Of a stretch of 64,000 nucleotides of DNA, positions 25,844-34,952 are shown piece by piece. A model generated the notes under the pieces. It was given only the letters and a program-made list of their open reading frames with translations. It was not told where the DNA came from and searched no databases. Numbering within the stretch: the stretch's first letter is position 1; each line of letters opens with the position of its first letter. Position numbers and translations under genes: made by a program. The stretch covers positions 22,956 to 86,955 of the forward strand of contig CAJMPJ010000012.1 of NCBI GenBank assembly GCA_905215155.1, in the 5' to 3' direction. The DNA is from an uncultured bacterium (lineage in GTDB: Bacteria > Bacillota > Clostridia > Lachnospirales > Lachnospiraceae).

Positions 25844-27190
25844 ATGGATTCGAAGAATTTTAGCGCATTTGAGATTGATGCCATAGGTGAAATACTGAAT
25901 ATAAGCCTTGGTGCCTCAGCCACTGCAGTATCTACCATGCTCAATGCCAGAGTTGATATTACTACGCCAGTGGTTAGAGTATTAACAAGGGAAGAGTTTG
26001 AAATTTCAAACCTGGAGCCGGCAGTAGGGGTGGAAATTACATATACTGCAGGATTAAGCGGAAGCAATATTATGCTTCTTAAAAAACATGATGTAAAGAT
26101 AATCGTGGATATGATGATGGGGATGGAGACCCCGGAGGAAGAGTTCGAGTTAAATGAGCTTAATATCAGTGCCATCTGTGAAGTTATGAATCAGATGATG
26201 GGTGCCTCTGCAACAGCGCTTTCTGAATTTTTGACGAAGGCAGTGAATATTTCCACTCCCAGTTCTTTTGAAATTGGGGATATAGATGATTTTAAGAAAA
26301 AATATTACGACGAAAACGAAATAATGGTCGTAGTAGGATTTACATTAAAGATTGCGGACCGTTTGGAGAGTGAATTTATTAACGTAATGCCTCCGAGCCT
26401 TGCAAAAGAACTGGTTGGCGGATTCTTTACCCAGGAAACACAGGATTCAGAACCGGAACCATTGAAGGAATCTGAAAAACCGGCCCCATCTTCAGGCAGC
26501 GGCATTTTGTCTCAGGATGAGATTGAAAAGCTTTTATCCGGCGGTGCAGCCCAGGAATCAAAGCCAGAACCGGAACCACAGCCAAAAGCTGAACCACAGC
26601 CGGCTGGGGGATCGTCAGGCGGTACACTGTCTCAGGCAGAGATCGAAAGTCTTCTGGCTGGCAGCAAAATCGCAGAGGAGCCAAAACCGGTACAGCCAAC
26701 AGCATCAGCTGCTGCACCTATTGCAGGAGGACAGATGCCAGGTGTAGACCAATCATCCATACAGCAGTTAATGAGCCAGATACAGATGCAGCAGCAAATG
26801 ATGAACCAGATGCAGCAGATGATATTGCAGCTGCAGAATGATCAGCAGAACATAAGCAAGGAAGTAGCTGCTCCGAAAACAATCAATGTAAAACCGGTTC
26901 CTCAAAAGAATTTACAGGATAAAGCCGGTAATTATGAGGAACAGGAAGAAAACCGTGAATTGATCATGGGAGTGCCGCTGGAGGTTTCCGTAGAAATAGG
27001 AAGAACCAGAAAGCTGGTGAAAGATATCCTGGAATTTACAAAAGGATCTCTGGTTGTTCTTGATAAATTGGCAGGTGATCAGGTTGATTTATACGTAAAT
27101 GGACGCTGCATCGCCAAAGGGGACGTTGTTGTTGTCGATGACAATTTTGGAATTCGGATTACGGAAATCGTAAAAGGGAATATGATGTAG
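25844..27190 (+). CDS. fliY: Flagellar motor switch phosphatase FliY (FliN domain fusion)
   Basis: A 448-residue protein. The N-terminal CheC-like domain has both CheY-P phosphatase sites intact (D-A-I-G-E-I-L-N near residues 13-20; S-A-I-C-E-V-M-N near 109-116). A Pro/Glu/Gln-rich linker (about 205-355) holds two near-identical peptides, ILSQDEIEKLLSG and TLSQAEIESLLAG, that resemble the FliM CheY-docking peptide, then a Met/Gln-rich helix. The C-terminal FliN/SpoA domain (PLEVSVEIGRTRKLVKDILE; GDVVVVDDNFGIRITEI) builds the C ring. The N-terminal docking peptide seen in Bacillus FliY is absent. Confidence 0.93.
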   Translation: MDSKNFSAFEIDAIGEILNISLGASATAVSTMLNARVDITTPVVRVLTREEFEISNLEPAVGVEITYTAGLSGSNIMLLKKHDVKIIVDMMMGMETPEEEFELNELNISAICEVMNQMMGASATALSEFLTKAVNISTPSSFEIGDIDDFKKKYYDENEIMVVVGFTLKIADRLESEFINVMPPSLAKELVGGFFTQETQDSEPEPLKESEKPAPSSGSGILSQDEIEKLLSGGAAQESKPEPEPQPKAEPQPAGGSSGGTLSQAEIESLLAGSKIAEEPKPVQPTASAAAPIAGGQMPGVDQSSIQQLMSQIQMQQQMMNQMQQMILQLQNDQQNISKEVAAPKTINVKPVPQKNLQDKAGNYEEQEENRELIMGVPLEVSVEIGRTRKLVKDILEFTKGSLVVLDKLAGDQVDLYVNGRCIAKGDVVVVDDNFGIRITEIVKGNMM

Positions 27191-27207
27191 AGAGGAAGTG
27201 GCAGTCG

Positions 27208-27567
27208 TTGAACAGTGTGATAAGTCTGGCATCGGTATTGATTCTTACCATTCTGATTCTTTACTTAAGCTATGTATTTACAAAGAGTCTGGGGAAGGGC
27301 ATCGGATTAAGACGTGGGGGAACAGGTATGCAGATGCTGGACAGGCTTCCGCTGGGACAGGATAAAGCGGTTGCAGTTGTTCGGCTGGGCAGTCACTATT
27401 ACCTCATTGGTATCGCATCTTCACAGATTACGCTTCTTGCGGAGGTAGCAGAAGAAGACATCAATTTGGAAACCGTTGGAGCCTCACTGCCTGAAGGCGG
27501 AGAAGGATATCCTGATTTTAAAAAATTATTAAAGAAATATACAGACAGACACAGGAAAGATGAGTAA
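27208..27567 (+). CDS. fliO: Flagellar biosynthesis protein FliO
   Basis: A 119-residue protein with one N-terminal TM helix (about 4-24) and a small cytoplasmic beta domain (LDRLPLGQDKAVAVVRLGSH, YYLIGIA), the FliO/FliZ pattern. FliO helps FliP assemble. It starts at TTG 27208, 11 nt after AGAGGA; GTG 27217 is a poorer choice. It directly precedes fliP with an 11-nt gap. Confidence 0.88.
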   Translation: MNSVISLASVLILTILILYLSYVFTKSLGKGIGLRRGGTGMQMLDRLPLGQDKAVAVVRLGSHYYLIGIASSQITLLAEVAEEDINLETVGASLPEGGEGYPDFKKLLKKYTDRHRKDE

Positions 27568-27578
27568 GGAGGAACAGA

Positions 27579-28241
27579 ATGAATACAGATGCCTTGATTA
27601 ATATTAATGGCGGCCGGGTACCGACCCTCGAGCTTTTTCTCATTCTGACCATCATATCATTGATGCCTTCTATCTTAGTGATGATGACATCCTTTACAAG
27701 GATTGTCATTATCTTGTCTTTTACCAGAAATGCACTTGGAATTCAGCAAACACCTCCGAACATGGTATTGGTGGGAATCGCATTGTTCTTAACGCTGTTC
27801 ATTATGGACCCTGTAATTAAAGATATCAACACCAATGCATACCAGCCCTATGTACGGGAAGAGATAAAACAGGAAGAGGCGCTGAAGCGGGCAGAGGTTC
27901 CCTTAAAAAGGTTTATGCTGAAGCAGACAGAAACAGAAACCTTAAATGTTTTTGTGGATCTCTCAAAAATAGAAAAGCCTGAGAATTTGGAAGACCTTCC
28001 GATGACAGTTGTAATTCCCTCATTTATGACTTCTGAGCTGAAAAGAGCATTTACAGCAGGATTTATGATTTTTCTGCCGTTTATGCTGGTGGATATTATT
28101 GTATCCAGTACGCTGATGTCCATGGGTATGGTAATGCTTCCGCCGGCGATGATCTCCCTTCCCTTTAAGCTTCTTTTATTTGTGACGGTCAATGGCTGGG
28201 AACTGTTGTTTACAAATCTGGTTAAAAGTTTTCATTACTGA
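27579..28241 (+). CDS. fliP: Flagellar type III export gate protein FliP
   Basis: A 220-residue gate protein with the signature SILVMMTSFTRIVIILSFTR near residues 30-49 and conserved C-terminal helices (FMIFLPFMLVDIIVSSTLMS; MISLPFKLLLFVTVNGW). It is shorter than the usual ~245-255 residues because no N-terminal signal peptide is present: AAGGAGG sits 7 nt before this ATG, and fliO ends just 11 nt upstream. FliP-FliQ-FliR form the export pore inside the MS ring. Confidence 0.94.
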   Translation: MNTDALININGGRVPTLELFLILTIISLMPSILVMMTSFTRIVIILSFTRNALGIQQTPPNMVLVGIALFLTLFIMDPVIKDINTNAYQPYVREEIKQEEALKRAEVPLKRFMLKQTETETLNVFVDLSKIEKPENLEDLPMTVVIPSFMTSELKRAFTAGFMIFLPFMLVDIIVSSTLMSMGMVMLPPAMISLPFKLLLFVTVNGWELLFTNLVKSFHY

Positions 28242-28255
28242 CAGGAGGAATTTAA

Positions 28256-28516
28256 ATGACAGAAGTTGCGCTTAGCAGCCTGATGTATGAGATGTTTGGG
28301 GCAGCAGTTAAACTTGCAGGTCCCATTTTGGTAGTAAGTATGGTAATTGGTATTTTGATATCAATTTTGCAGGCAGCCACACAGATTCACGAGCAGACCA
28401 TCACGTTTGTACCCAAGCTGCTGGTAATCGGACTGATGCTTCTGATTATGGGAGGCAATATGATGGAAATGCTTAGTGATTATACGATACATATTTTTAA
28501 CACTATGCTGGGCTAG
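28256..28516 (+). CDS. fliQ: Flagellar type III export gate protein FliQ
   Basis: An 86-residue protein with two TM helices (ILVVSMVIGILISILQAATQ and LLVIGLMLLIMGGNMMEML) around the conserved loop IHEQTITFVPK. AGGAGG precedes the ATG. It sits between fliP and fliR, its partners in the export pore. Confidence 0.95.
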   Translation: MTEVALSSLMYEMFGAAVKLAGPILVVSMVIGILISILQAATQIHEQTITFVPKLLVIGLMLLIMGGNMMEMLSDYTIHIFNTMLG

Positions 28517-28541
28517 ATGAAAGCAGGAGAGGAAGATTTAA

Positions 28542-29303
28542 ATGCCGGATATCGAACAGATGATGCTGTTTTCCCTGGTATTCATGAGGATGTCAGGATT
28601 CATCCTGCTGAATCCTATACTGGGAAGAAAAAATATTCCGCTGCAGGTGAAGGGTGGAATGGTTATTGTATTCACGCTTCTCATTTATTCCTTTTCCTCT
28701 GCTCAGGTACCGGAGCCTGTCAATTCTATAGAATATGCAGTACTGCTGATTAAAGAATTTGCCATGGGATATGTGATCGGATTTGTAATGGAACTGTTTT
28801 TTCTTATCATTACATTTGCCGGGTCCATCATTGATTTTCAGATGGGATTGTCTATGTCTACCATTTATGATCCTCAAAGCAACGCACAGATTGCGCTGAG
28901 CGGTAGTATTTATTATACCTACTTTATCCTGCTGTTCTTTGCGGTCGATGGCCATTTGGCACTTTTTAAGCTTTTGATAACATCAGCCGATATCGTGCCC
29001 TATGGACAGGTGGTATTTGGTACAAAGGTAGCATGGGCGATGTTGGAAATCTTTATACAATGTATTGTCATGGCGGTTAAGTTTGCCTTTCCAATTCTGG
29101 CGATACAATTTTTAACAGAAATAGCAGTAGGGGTACTGATGAAGATTATTCCCCAGATCAACGTATTTGTTATTAATATACAGATCAAGATCATCATTGG
29201 TTTGTTGATGCTTATTTTCTTGTTTTCCCCTATGTCTGACTATTTGGGTGATATTATAAGTCAGATGCTTTTAACAATTCAGAGTACAATTCAACTTCTA
29301 TGA
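28542..29303 (+). CDS. fliR: Flagellar type III export gate protein FliR
   Basis: A 253-residue polytopic membrane protein with the FliR pattern: MRMSGFILLNPILGRKNIP near the start, MGYVIGFVMELFFLIITFAG, a helix pair around IDFQMGLSMSTIYDPQSN, and KIIPQINVFVINIQIKIIIG. It completes the FliPQR pore and contacts FlhB, encoded next. Shine-Dalgarno AGGAGAGG precedes the ATG. Confidence 0.95.
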   Translation: MPDIEQMMLFSLVFMRMSGFILLNPILGRKNIPLQVKGGMVIVFTLLIYSFSSAQVPEPVNSIEYAVLLIKEFAMGYVIGFVMELFFLIITFAGSIIDFQMGLSMSTIYDPQSNAQIALSGSIYYTYFILLFFAVDGHLALFKLLITSADIVPYGQVVFGTKVAWAMLEIFIQCIVMAVKFAFPILAIQFLTEIAVGVLMKIIPQINVFVINIQIKIIIGLLMLIFLFSPMSDYLGDIISQMLLTIQSTIQLL

Positions 29304-29327
29304 TTGAAAAGGATGTGAAGAAGGAAA

Positions 29328-30389
29328 ATGGCAGAGGGCTCAAAGACCGAGAAGGCCACCCCGAAAAAAAGACGGGATGAACGAAAAAAAGGGCATGTTG
29401 CAGTAAGCAAAGATGTGGTCATGATTTGTTCTCTTCTTGGAACATTTGTGATGCTGAAGATGCTGTTTCCGCTGATTTACCGTACGATGCGGGATTACAT
29501 GATAAAATATTTAAGTCTGGCACCCATGACTGAGACGTTGTCTGATTATACAACCAGTGCTTATACCGACACTGTAACGGCAATTATAAAAGGTGCGCTG
29601 CCCATTCTGCTGGTGTCCTTGCTGTTGGCAGTTATAGGAACAGGGCTGCAGACTAGATTTATTTTCACAAAGAAAAATCTTCTTCCTCAATTTAACAGAC
29701 TGAATCCGCTGAAAGGAATCAAGAATATTATTTCTTTAAAAAGCCTGGTGGAATTGATCAAAAACATCATAAAAATCATCATATTAACCATTATCCTTTA
29801 TCAAATCATCATGGGGGAATTAAAAGGCGTAGCAAGGACCATTGATATGGATTTTAAGGAATCTACAGTATTTGTTCTTAATTCCGTAATGAATATGATC
29901 TTTAAGGTGTCCATTGTATTTCTGGCGATTGCAGGGTTTGACTATTTCTATCAGTGGTGGGATTATGAGCGCCAGATTAAGATGTCAAAGCAGGAGCTGA
30001 AAGAGGAATATAAGCAGACAGAAGGAAACCCTGAAATCAAGGGGCGGATTCGTAATTTACAGAGAGAAAGAGCCAAATCCCGTATGATGCAGGCGGTTCC
30101 TGCCGCAGATGTGATTATCCGTAACCCCACCCACTATGCGGTGGCCTTGCGCTATAATCTTGAGAAAGACAATGCACCGATGCTGGTAGCCAAGGGACAG
30201 GATGAGCTTGCACTCAGGATCGTCGCAGTAGGTGAGGAACATGGAGTGTACGTGCTGGAAAATAAACCCTTAGCCAGAGGGATTTATGCCAGTACTCAGG
30301 TTGGGGCGGAGATTCCTCCGGAGTATTATGGTATGGTTGCGGAGATCTTGGTTTACGTATACCGTATGAATAACAAAATCATAGAATAG
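29328..30389 (+). CDS. flhB: Flagellar type III export switch protein FlhB
   Basis: A 353-residue protein: four TM helices in the first ~210 residues, then a cytoplasmic domain with the self-cleaving NPTH motif at N266-P267-T268-H269 (RNPTHYAVALRY). Cleavage between N and P lets FliK switch export from hook to filament proteins. The N-terminus KTEKATPKKRRDERKKGHVA is typical. A stand-alone FlhB C-terminal-like protein is encoded at 57303-57650. Confidence 0.96.
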   Translation: MAEGSKTEKATPKKRRDERKKGHVAVSKDVVMICSLLGTFVMLKMLFPLIYRTMRDYMIKYLSLAPMTETLSDYTTSAYTDTVTAIIKGALPILLVSLLLAVIGTGLQTRFIFTKKNLLPQFNRLNPLKGIKNIISLKSLVELIKNIIKIIILTIILYQIIMGELKGVARTIDMDFKESTVFVLNSVMNMIFKVSIVFLAIAGFDYFYQWWDYERQIKMSKQELKEEYKQTEGNPEIKGRIRNLQRERAKSRMMQAVPAADVIIRNPTHYAVALRYNLEKDNAPMLVAKGQDELALRIVAVGEEHGVYVLENKPLARGIYASTQVGAEIPPEYYGMVAEILVYVYRMNNKIIE

Positions 30390-30430
30390 AAAAAAGCAGA
30401 AGAGATACTTGAAAGAAATGGTGTAAAAGA

Positions 30431-32500
30431 ATGAAGAATTTACTGAAAAATTCCGTTGTAATATTTGTCATTATGATTGTACTTCTGTTGATCATCCCAT
30501 TGCCTCCCTTTTTCATGGACGTAATGATTATCATAAATATTGCCCTATCCTTGATTATCTTACTGATAAGCATGAATATTAGAGAGCCATTGGAATTTTC
30601 CATATTTCCTTCCCTGCTCTTAATTACCACATTGTTGCGGTTGGGATTGAACGTATCCTCCACACGTAATATTTTGTCCAAACAGGGATCTTCCGGCCAG
30701 GTAATTAAGGCATTTGGAGATTTCGTTTTACAGGGGAACATCGTTGTCGGTTTTATCGTATTTTTAATCATAGTTTTAGTAAACTTCCTTGTTATCACAA
30801 AAGGTACGGAACGTGTATCAGAAGTAGCGGCCAGATTTACGCTGGATGCCATGCCAGGTAAGCAGATGGCCATTGATGCCGATTTGAGTTCCGGTCTGAT
30901 CAATGAACAGGAAGCAAAGCTAAGACGTTATAAGATTCAGAAGGAAGCCGATTTTTACGGTGCGATGGATGGTGCTACCAAGTTTGTAAAAGGTGATGCG
31001 ATCATGGCCATCGTTATTACTTTCATCAACTTTATCGGTGGTGCCGTGATCGGTATGGTACAGTCCAATCTGCCATTTTCTGAAGTGATGACTATTTACA
31101 GCATTGCTACGGTAGGTGACGGCCTGGTTTCTCAGATCCCTTCTCTTTTGGTTGCAACTGCCACTGGTATGATTGTAACCAGAGCCGTATCAGAAGGAAG
31201 TCTGAATGAAGATGTGTCCGCACAGTTTCTGGCTCAGCCCAAGGCGATCATGCTTACCGGCTTCGTCATGGTAATATTGATGTTAGTGCCTGGAATGCCC
31301 AAAATACAGCTTGCAGTTATGGCAGTAATTCTTGTTGCAGCTGGCTTTCAGCTAGAGCGGAAAGTGAAAGAGGCAGCTATTAAGACCCAGGTCGCTGAGG
31401 CGGCACAGGCTGCGGAAGAGCTGGCTCAGCCACCTTCTGATGAAGAATCTTATTACCGTGATGTGAATAATGTTTATACGTTGATCAATGTGGAACCCAT
31501 TGAGATGGAGTTTGGATATAGCCTCATTCCTCTGATTGATGAGAGCAGCGGCGGGAAGATGATTAACCGAATCGTCATTTTCAGGAGACAGTATGCCCAG
31601 GATATGGGATTTGTAATTCCGTCTGTCAGACTCAGAGACAGTTCCAGTTTAAATACCAACCAGTATGTAATAAAAATCAGAGGCGAAGAAGTAGCCAAAG
31701 GAGAAATCCTGGTGGATTATTATCTCGCTCTTGAACCACCGGTACTTGCTGGAGAGGTAGACGGCATTGAAACGATTGAACCTGCCTATGGAATCCCCAG
31801 CAAATGGATCCGTCCTGAGAATAAAGAAATGGCAGAAATCTATGGATATACAGTAATTGACCCACTTTCCGTAATGCTTACACATCTGTCTGAAACCATT
31901 AAGCAGCATGCGTATGAGCTGTTGGGACGTCAGGAAGTAATGCAGCTGTTGGATAATGTAAAAAAACATTCCGCAGAGTTGGTGGATGAATTGTTTCCAA
32001 ATCAATTTACCTATGGAAATCTTCAGAAAATTCTGATTAACCTGATAAAAGAAGGAGTTCCGATTAAGGATATGGAGACGATTCTGGAGACGATTGTAGA
32101 CTCGCTCTCTACAACCAGGGATTTGGATGTCATAACTGAAAATATCAGAATTTCCTTAAAGAGAACAATTACCAGAATGTTCTGCGAAGGAGGGCAAATG
32201 AAAGTTTTGACTCTGGACGCAGAACTGGAAAAAAATATTATCAGCAGTATGGCTAAGGGAGAACAGGGCGTATATCTGGCCCTAAGCCCTGATGTAATGC
32301 AATCGGTAATCGGACAGATGGGTGAGCAGATTAAGAAATTCAGTGATCTGAATCAGAAACCGGTAGTTTTAACGAGCCAGGTTGTCAGACTGTATTTTTA
32401 TCGCTTGATGGAACAGTTTTATCCTAATGTATATGTCCTTTCATTTAATGAGATTGCAAATAATATTCAGATTCAGGCAGTCGGAAATATTACCGTTTGA
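30431..32500 (+). CDS. flhA: Flagellar type III export protein FlhA
   Basis: A 689-residue export gate protein with about eight TM helices in the first ~320 residues, including the conserved cytoplasmic FHIPEP-type loop (RFTLDAMPGKQMAIDADLSS), and a large C-terminal docking domain for FliH, FliJ and substrate-chaperone complexes. The ribosome site is poor. The usual followers flhF and flhG are missing: the stop overlaps or abuts the sigma factor gene fliA. Confidence 0.96.
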   Translation: MKNLLKNSVVIFVIMIVLLLIIPLPPFFMDVMIIINIALSLIILLISMNIREPLEFSIFPSLLLITTLLRLGLNVSSTRNILSKQGSSGQVIKAFGDFVLQGNIVVGFIVFLIIVLVNFLVITKGTERVSEVAARFTLDAMPGKQMAIDADLSSGLINEQEAKLRRYKIQKEADFYGAMDGATKFVKGDAIMAIVITFINFIGGAVIGMVQSNLPFSEVMTIYSIATVGDGLVSQIPSLLVATATGMIVTRAVSEGSLNEDVSAQFLAQPKAIMLTGFVMVILMLVPGMPKIQLAVMAVILVAAGFQLERKVKEAAIKTQVAEAAQAAEELAQPPSDEESYYRDVNNVYTLINVEPIEMEFGYSLIPLIDESSGGKMINRIVIFRRQYAQDMGFVIPSVRLRDSSSLNTNQYVIKIRGEEVAKGEILVDYYLALEPPVLAGEVDGIETIEPAYGIPSKWIRPENKEMAEIYGYTVIDPLSVMLTHLSETIKQHAYELLGRQEVMQLLDNVKKHSAELVDELFPNQFTYGNLQKILINLIKEGVPIKDMETILETIVDSLSTTRDLDVITENIRISLKRTITRMFCEGGQMKVLTLDAELEKNIISSMAKGEQGVYLALSPDVMQSVIGQMGEQIKKFSDLNQKPVVLTSQVVRLYFYRLMEQFYPNVYVLSFNEIANNIQIQAVGNITV

Positions 32501-32535
32501 CGGGTGTTTATGTCAGAAAGGCAGTGTTAGTCGGA

Positions 32536-33312
32536 ATGGAACAGGATTTTAGCCAAAATACCAATGAAGATTTACTAATTAAATATAAGCAGACAAAGGA
32601 TATAAAGATCAAGCATGAGCTGGTGATGCGTTATATGTATATGGTTAAAAGTATATCCATTCAAATGAGAGATGTATATTTAAGCTTTGCACAGGTGGAA
32701 GATATTGTAAATGAAGGCGTTTTAACGATTATGAGCGGGATCGAAAAATTTGATCCGGAATTAAATGTCAAGTTTGAAACATACATCTCCAAGCGGATAC
32801 GCGGTATGATCATTGATATGGCAAGAAAGCAGGACTGGATTCCGAGAAGCGTCAGAAAGAATGCGAAAGATCTTGATAACGCTGCTATGGAGCTTTGCAA
32901 CCGGCTGGGCCGTTTCCCAACGCCCCAGGAGACTGCGGATCATATGAATATCAGTCTGGAAAAATATCAGGAGGCTTTGGGGAAAACCAATATTTACAGT
33001 GTTCTTTCTCTGGATATGGTTCTGGAAGCAGGTAACGAAAGCAAAAAAGTGCTTCAGCTCCCTTCCATTAATGAAAATGACCAGCCGGAGGACCATTATC
33101 TGCAGGAGGAATTTAAGCAGGTTCTGGTTTCTGCCATAAATAATTTAAAAGAAAACGAGCAAAAGGTTATTTCTTTGTATTATATGGACGAATTAAATAT
33201 GAAGGAGATTGCGCAGGTCATGAGCGTCAGTGAGCCGAGGATCTCGCAGATTCACTCCAATGCGATACAAAAACTTCGGCTGTATTTGACTAATTTTATA
33301 AATGGGAAATAA
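32536..33312 (+). CDS. fliA: RNA polymerase sigma-28 factor FliA (SigD type)
   Basis: A 258-residue sigma-70 family factor. Region 2 (KYKQTKDIKIKHELVMRYMY; FAQVEDIVNEGVLTIMSGIE), the region 2.4/3 junction KQDWIPRSVRKNAKDLDNA and region 4 (KVISLYYMDELNMKEIAQVM; SEPRISQIHSNAIQKL) are all present. It directs late flagellar genes and is held back by FlgM, encoded at 50679-50996. I use ATG 32536; an upstream TTG at 32497 overlaps flhA, but no candidate has a strong ribosome site. Placing it in the operon with the export genes links its synthesis to basal-body building. Confidence 0.93.
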   Translation: MEQDFSQNTNEDLLIKYKQTKDIKIKHELVMRYMYMVKSISIQMRDVYLSFAQVEDIVNEGVLTIMSGIEKFDPELNVKFETYISKRIRGMIIDMARKQDWIPRSVRKNAKDLDNAAMELCNRLGRFPTPQETADHMNISLEKYQEALGKTNIYSVLSLDMVLEAGNESKKVLQLPSINENDQPEDHYLQEEFKQVLVSAINNLKENEQKVISLYYMDELNMKEIAQVMSVSEPRISQIHSNAIQKLRLYLTNFINGK

Positions 33313-33327
33313 GAAAGGGGAAAAAAT

Positions 33328-34131
33328 ATGTTTCATGGATTTTATAATCTGGCATCTGGAATGCTGTATCAGAACCGGAACTTGAATACGATCAGCAATA
33401 ACATGGTTAACACAAGTACCCCAGGATATAAATCTGACCGTATGGTCAGTACCACCTTTAAAGATGAGATTCTATACCGCAATGGCAATTTAAACAAAAA
33501 CAATGCAACACAGATCGGTTCTTTGTCCTCAATCCGGGCCGTAGGATTAACTAAGACCAGTTACAATCAGGGAAATGTAGAGGAAACAGGGGAGAATTTA
33601 GATTTTGCCCTCACAAAACCAGGATTTTTTGCAGTACAGGATACAAAAGGAAACAGACTCTATACAAGAAATGGTTCTTTTCAGATTGATCAGGAAGGCT
33701 ATCTTTGTTTATCTTCCCTTGGAAGAGTGCTTGGAGAAGACGGAAATCCCATTGAAATGACCACGGATCATATCTCGGTTGATAAATCGGGGAATATCTA
33801 TGAAGTACCGTTAAAAGGTCTTGGAAAAGAGGAAGACGGAGCCGATTCAGAAGAGGAGGAGCCTCAATTAATTGGAAAAATAGGGGTTTTTGATTTTAAT
33901 GATTATAACCAGCTTGTAAAAGGGAATAATGGAACCTTTACTACAACTGCAGATGGGAACGCCGTCGATGGGGGAATCCAGTGGAAATCCCTGGAACGAT
34001 CCAATAGTGATCCCATTGATCAGATGACTGCCATGATGACCAGCCAGAGGGCTTCACAAAGTGCAGCCCAGGTTCTAAAGATGTATGACCAGCTTATGGG
34101 CAAGATCGTAAGCGATATAGGCAGAGTATAA
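33328..34131 (+). CDS. flgF: Flagellar rod protein FlgF (FlgG-like)
   Basis: A 267-residue distal rod protein with the axial N-terminus (FYNLASGMLYQNRNLNTISNN; NTSTPGYKS) and C-terminus (QMTAMMTSQRASQSAAQVLK). An acidic segment (GKEEDGADSEEEEPQLIG) is inserted near residues 168-185. I call it FlgF because the following gene is the closer match to FlgG; the two are paralogues and either name could be used (FlhO/FlhP in Bacillus). AAGGGG precedes the ATG. Confidence 0.85.
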   Translation: MFHGFYNLASGMLYQNRNLNTISNNMVNTSTPGYKSDRMVSTTFKDEILYRNGNLNKNNATQIGSLSSIRAVGLTKTSYNQGNVEETGENLDFALTKPGFFAVQDTKGNRLYTRNGSFQIDQEGYLCLSSLGRVLGEDGNPIEMTTDHISVDKSGNIYEVPLKGLGKEEDGADSEEEEPQLIGKIGVFDFNDYNQLVKGNNGTFTTTADGNAVDGGIQWKSLERSNSDPIDQMTAMMTSQRASQSAAQVLKMYDQLMGKIVSDIGRV

Positions 34132-34144
34132 GGAGGTATAGCGG

Positions 34145-34915
34145 ATGAATCAGTCCTTTTACATAGGAGCTTTGGGAGCAATGAACCAGCAGACAAAGCT
34201 TAATATTGTTTCCAATAATATTGCAAATGTCAACACCGTAGGCTTTAAACCAGAATACGGTGTGTTTTCTGATTTAATTTATAATGAAGTAAGAAATGCG
34301 CAGGGAGAGAATGGCGCTAAAACAGGAAGCGGCACCACAATTGATACGGTGAAGACCAATATGAGTGTCATGCCTTCCCGCACCACTGGGTTGGAGAACG
34401 ATTACGCGATTGAAGGGGAAGGGTTTTTTATGTTAAAAGACCCTGTTACAGGAGACATCACTTATTCAAGAGACGGACGTTTTCAGCTGGCAAAAACAGA
34501 AGATAAATTCTATCTGGTGAATGTAGATGGAAAAAGAGTTCTGAATATGGATAAAGAAGAAATATCTTATGATGTAAAGCCCACTTCCTATCCTGATGGG
34601 GAAGAGGAAGAAGAAGAGGAAGAAGAGGAGCTGGAAGAGGGGGAACATGACCCAAGGGCGATTGGTGTGTACACCTTCTCTAAAATGGACGGCATTCATA
34701 GTGTGGGAGACAATGGTTTTGTTGCTTCAGCAAAGAATGGCGAACCCATTCTTCTGGAAAATGCAAAAGTGGTAAAAGGTTCTCTGGAGGAGTCAGGAAC
34801 CGATTTTGCCCTTGAGATGACCAGAATGATGGAAGCTCAGAGAGCGTATTCCTATGCGCTTAAAATGGTACAGACTTCTGATGAAGTGGAGTCAACAATT
34901 AATTCACTGCGATAA
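34145..34915 (+). CDS. flgG: Flagellar distal rod protein FlgG
   Basis: A 256-residue rod protein with QTKLNIVSNNIANVNTVGFK near the start, a GEGFFMLKDP segment at about 96-105, and a C-terminus (FALEMTRMMEAQRAYSYALK) typical of FlgG. Near residues 155-170 there is an almost pure Glu run followed by EEGEHDPRAIG, in the same place as the acidic insert of the preceding paralogue. The gene is 14 nt after flgF with AAGGAGG before the ATG. Confidence 0.88.
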   Translation: MNQSFYIGALGAMNQQTKLNIVSNNIANVNTVGFKPEYGVFSDLIYNEVRNAQGENGAKTGSGTTIDTVKTNMSVMPSRTTGLENDYAIEGEGFFMLKDPVTGDITYSRDGRFQLAKTEDKFYLVNVDGKRVLNMDKEEISYDVKPTSYPDGEEEEEEEEEELEEGEHDPRAIGVYTFSKMDGIHSVGDNGFVASAKNGEPILLENAKVVKGSLEESGTDFALEMTRMMEAQRAYSYALKMVQTSDEVESTINSLR

Positions 34916-34952
34916 ATAATAAACGTATGCGTTGAGGAAAGAGGGCGATTAT

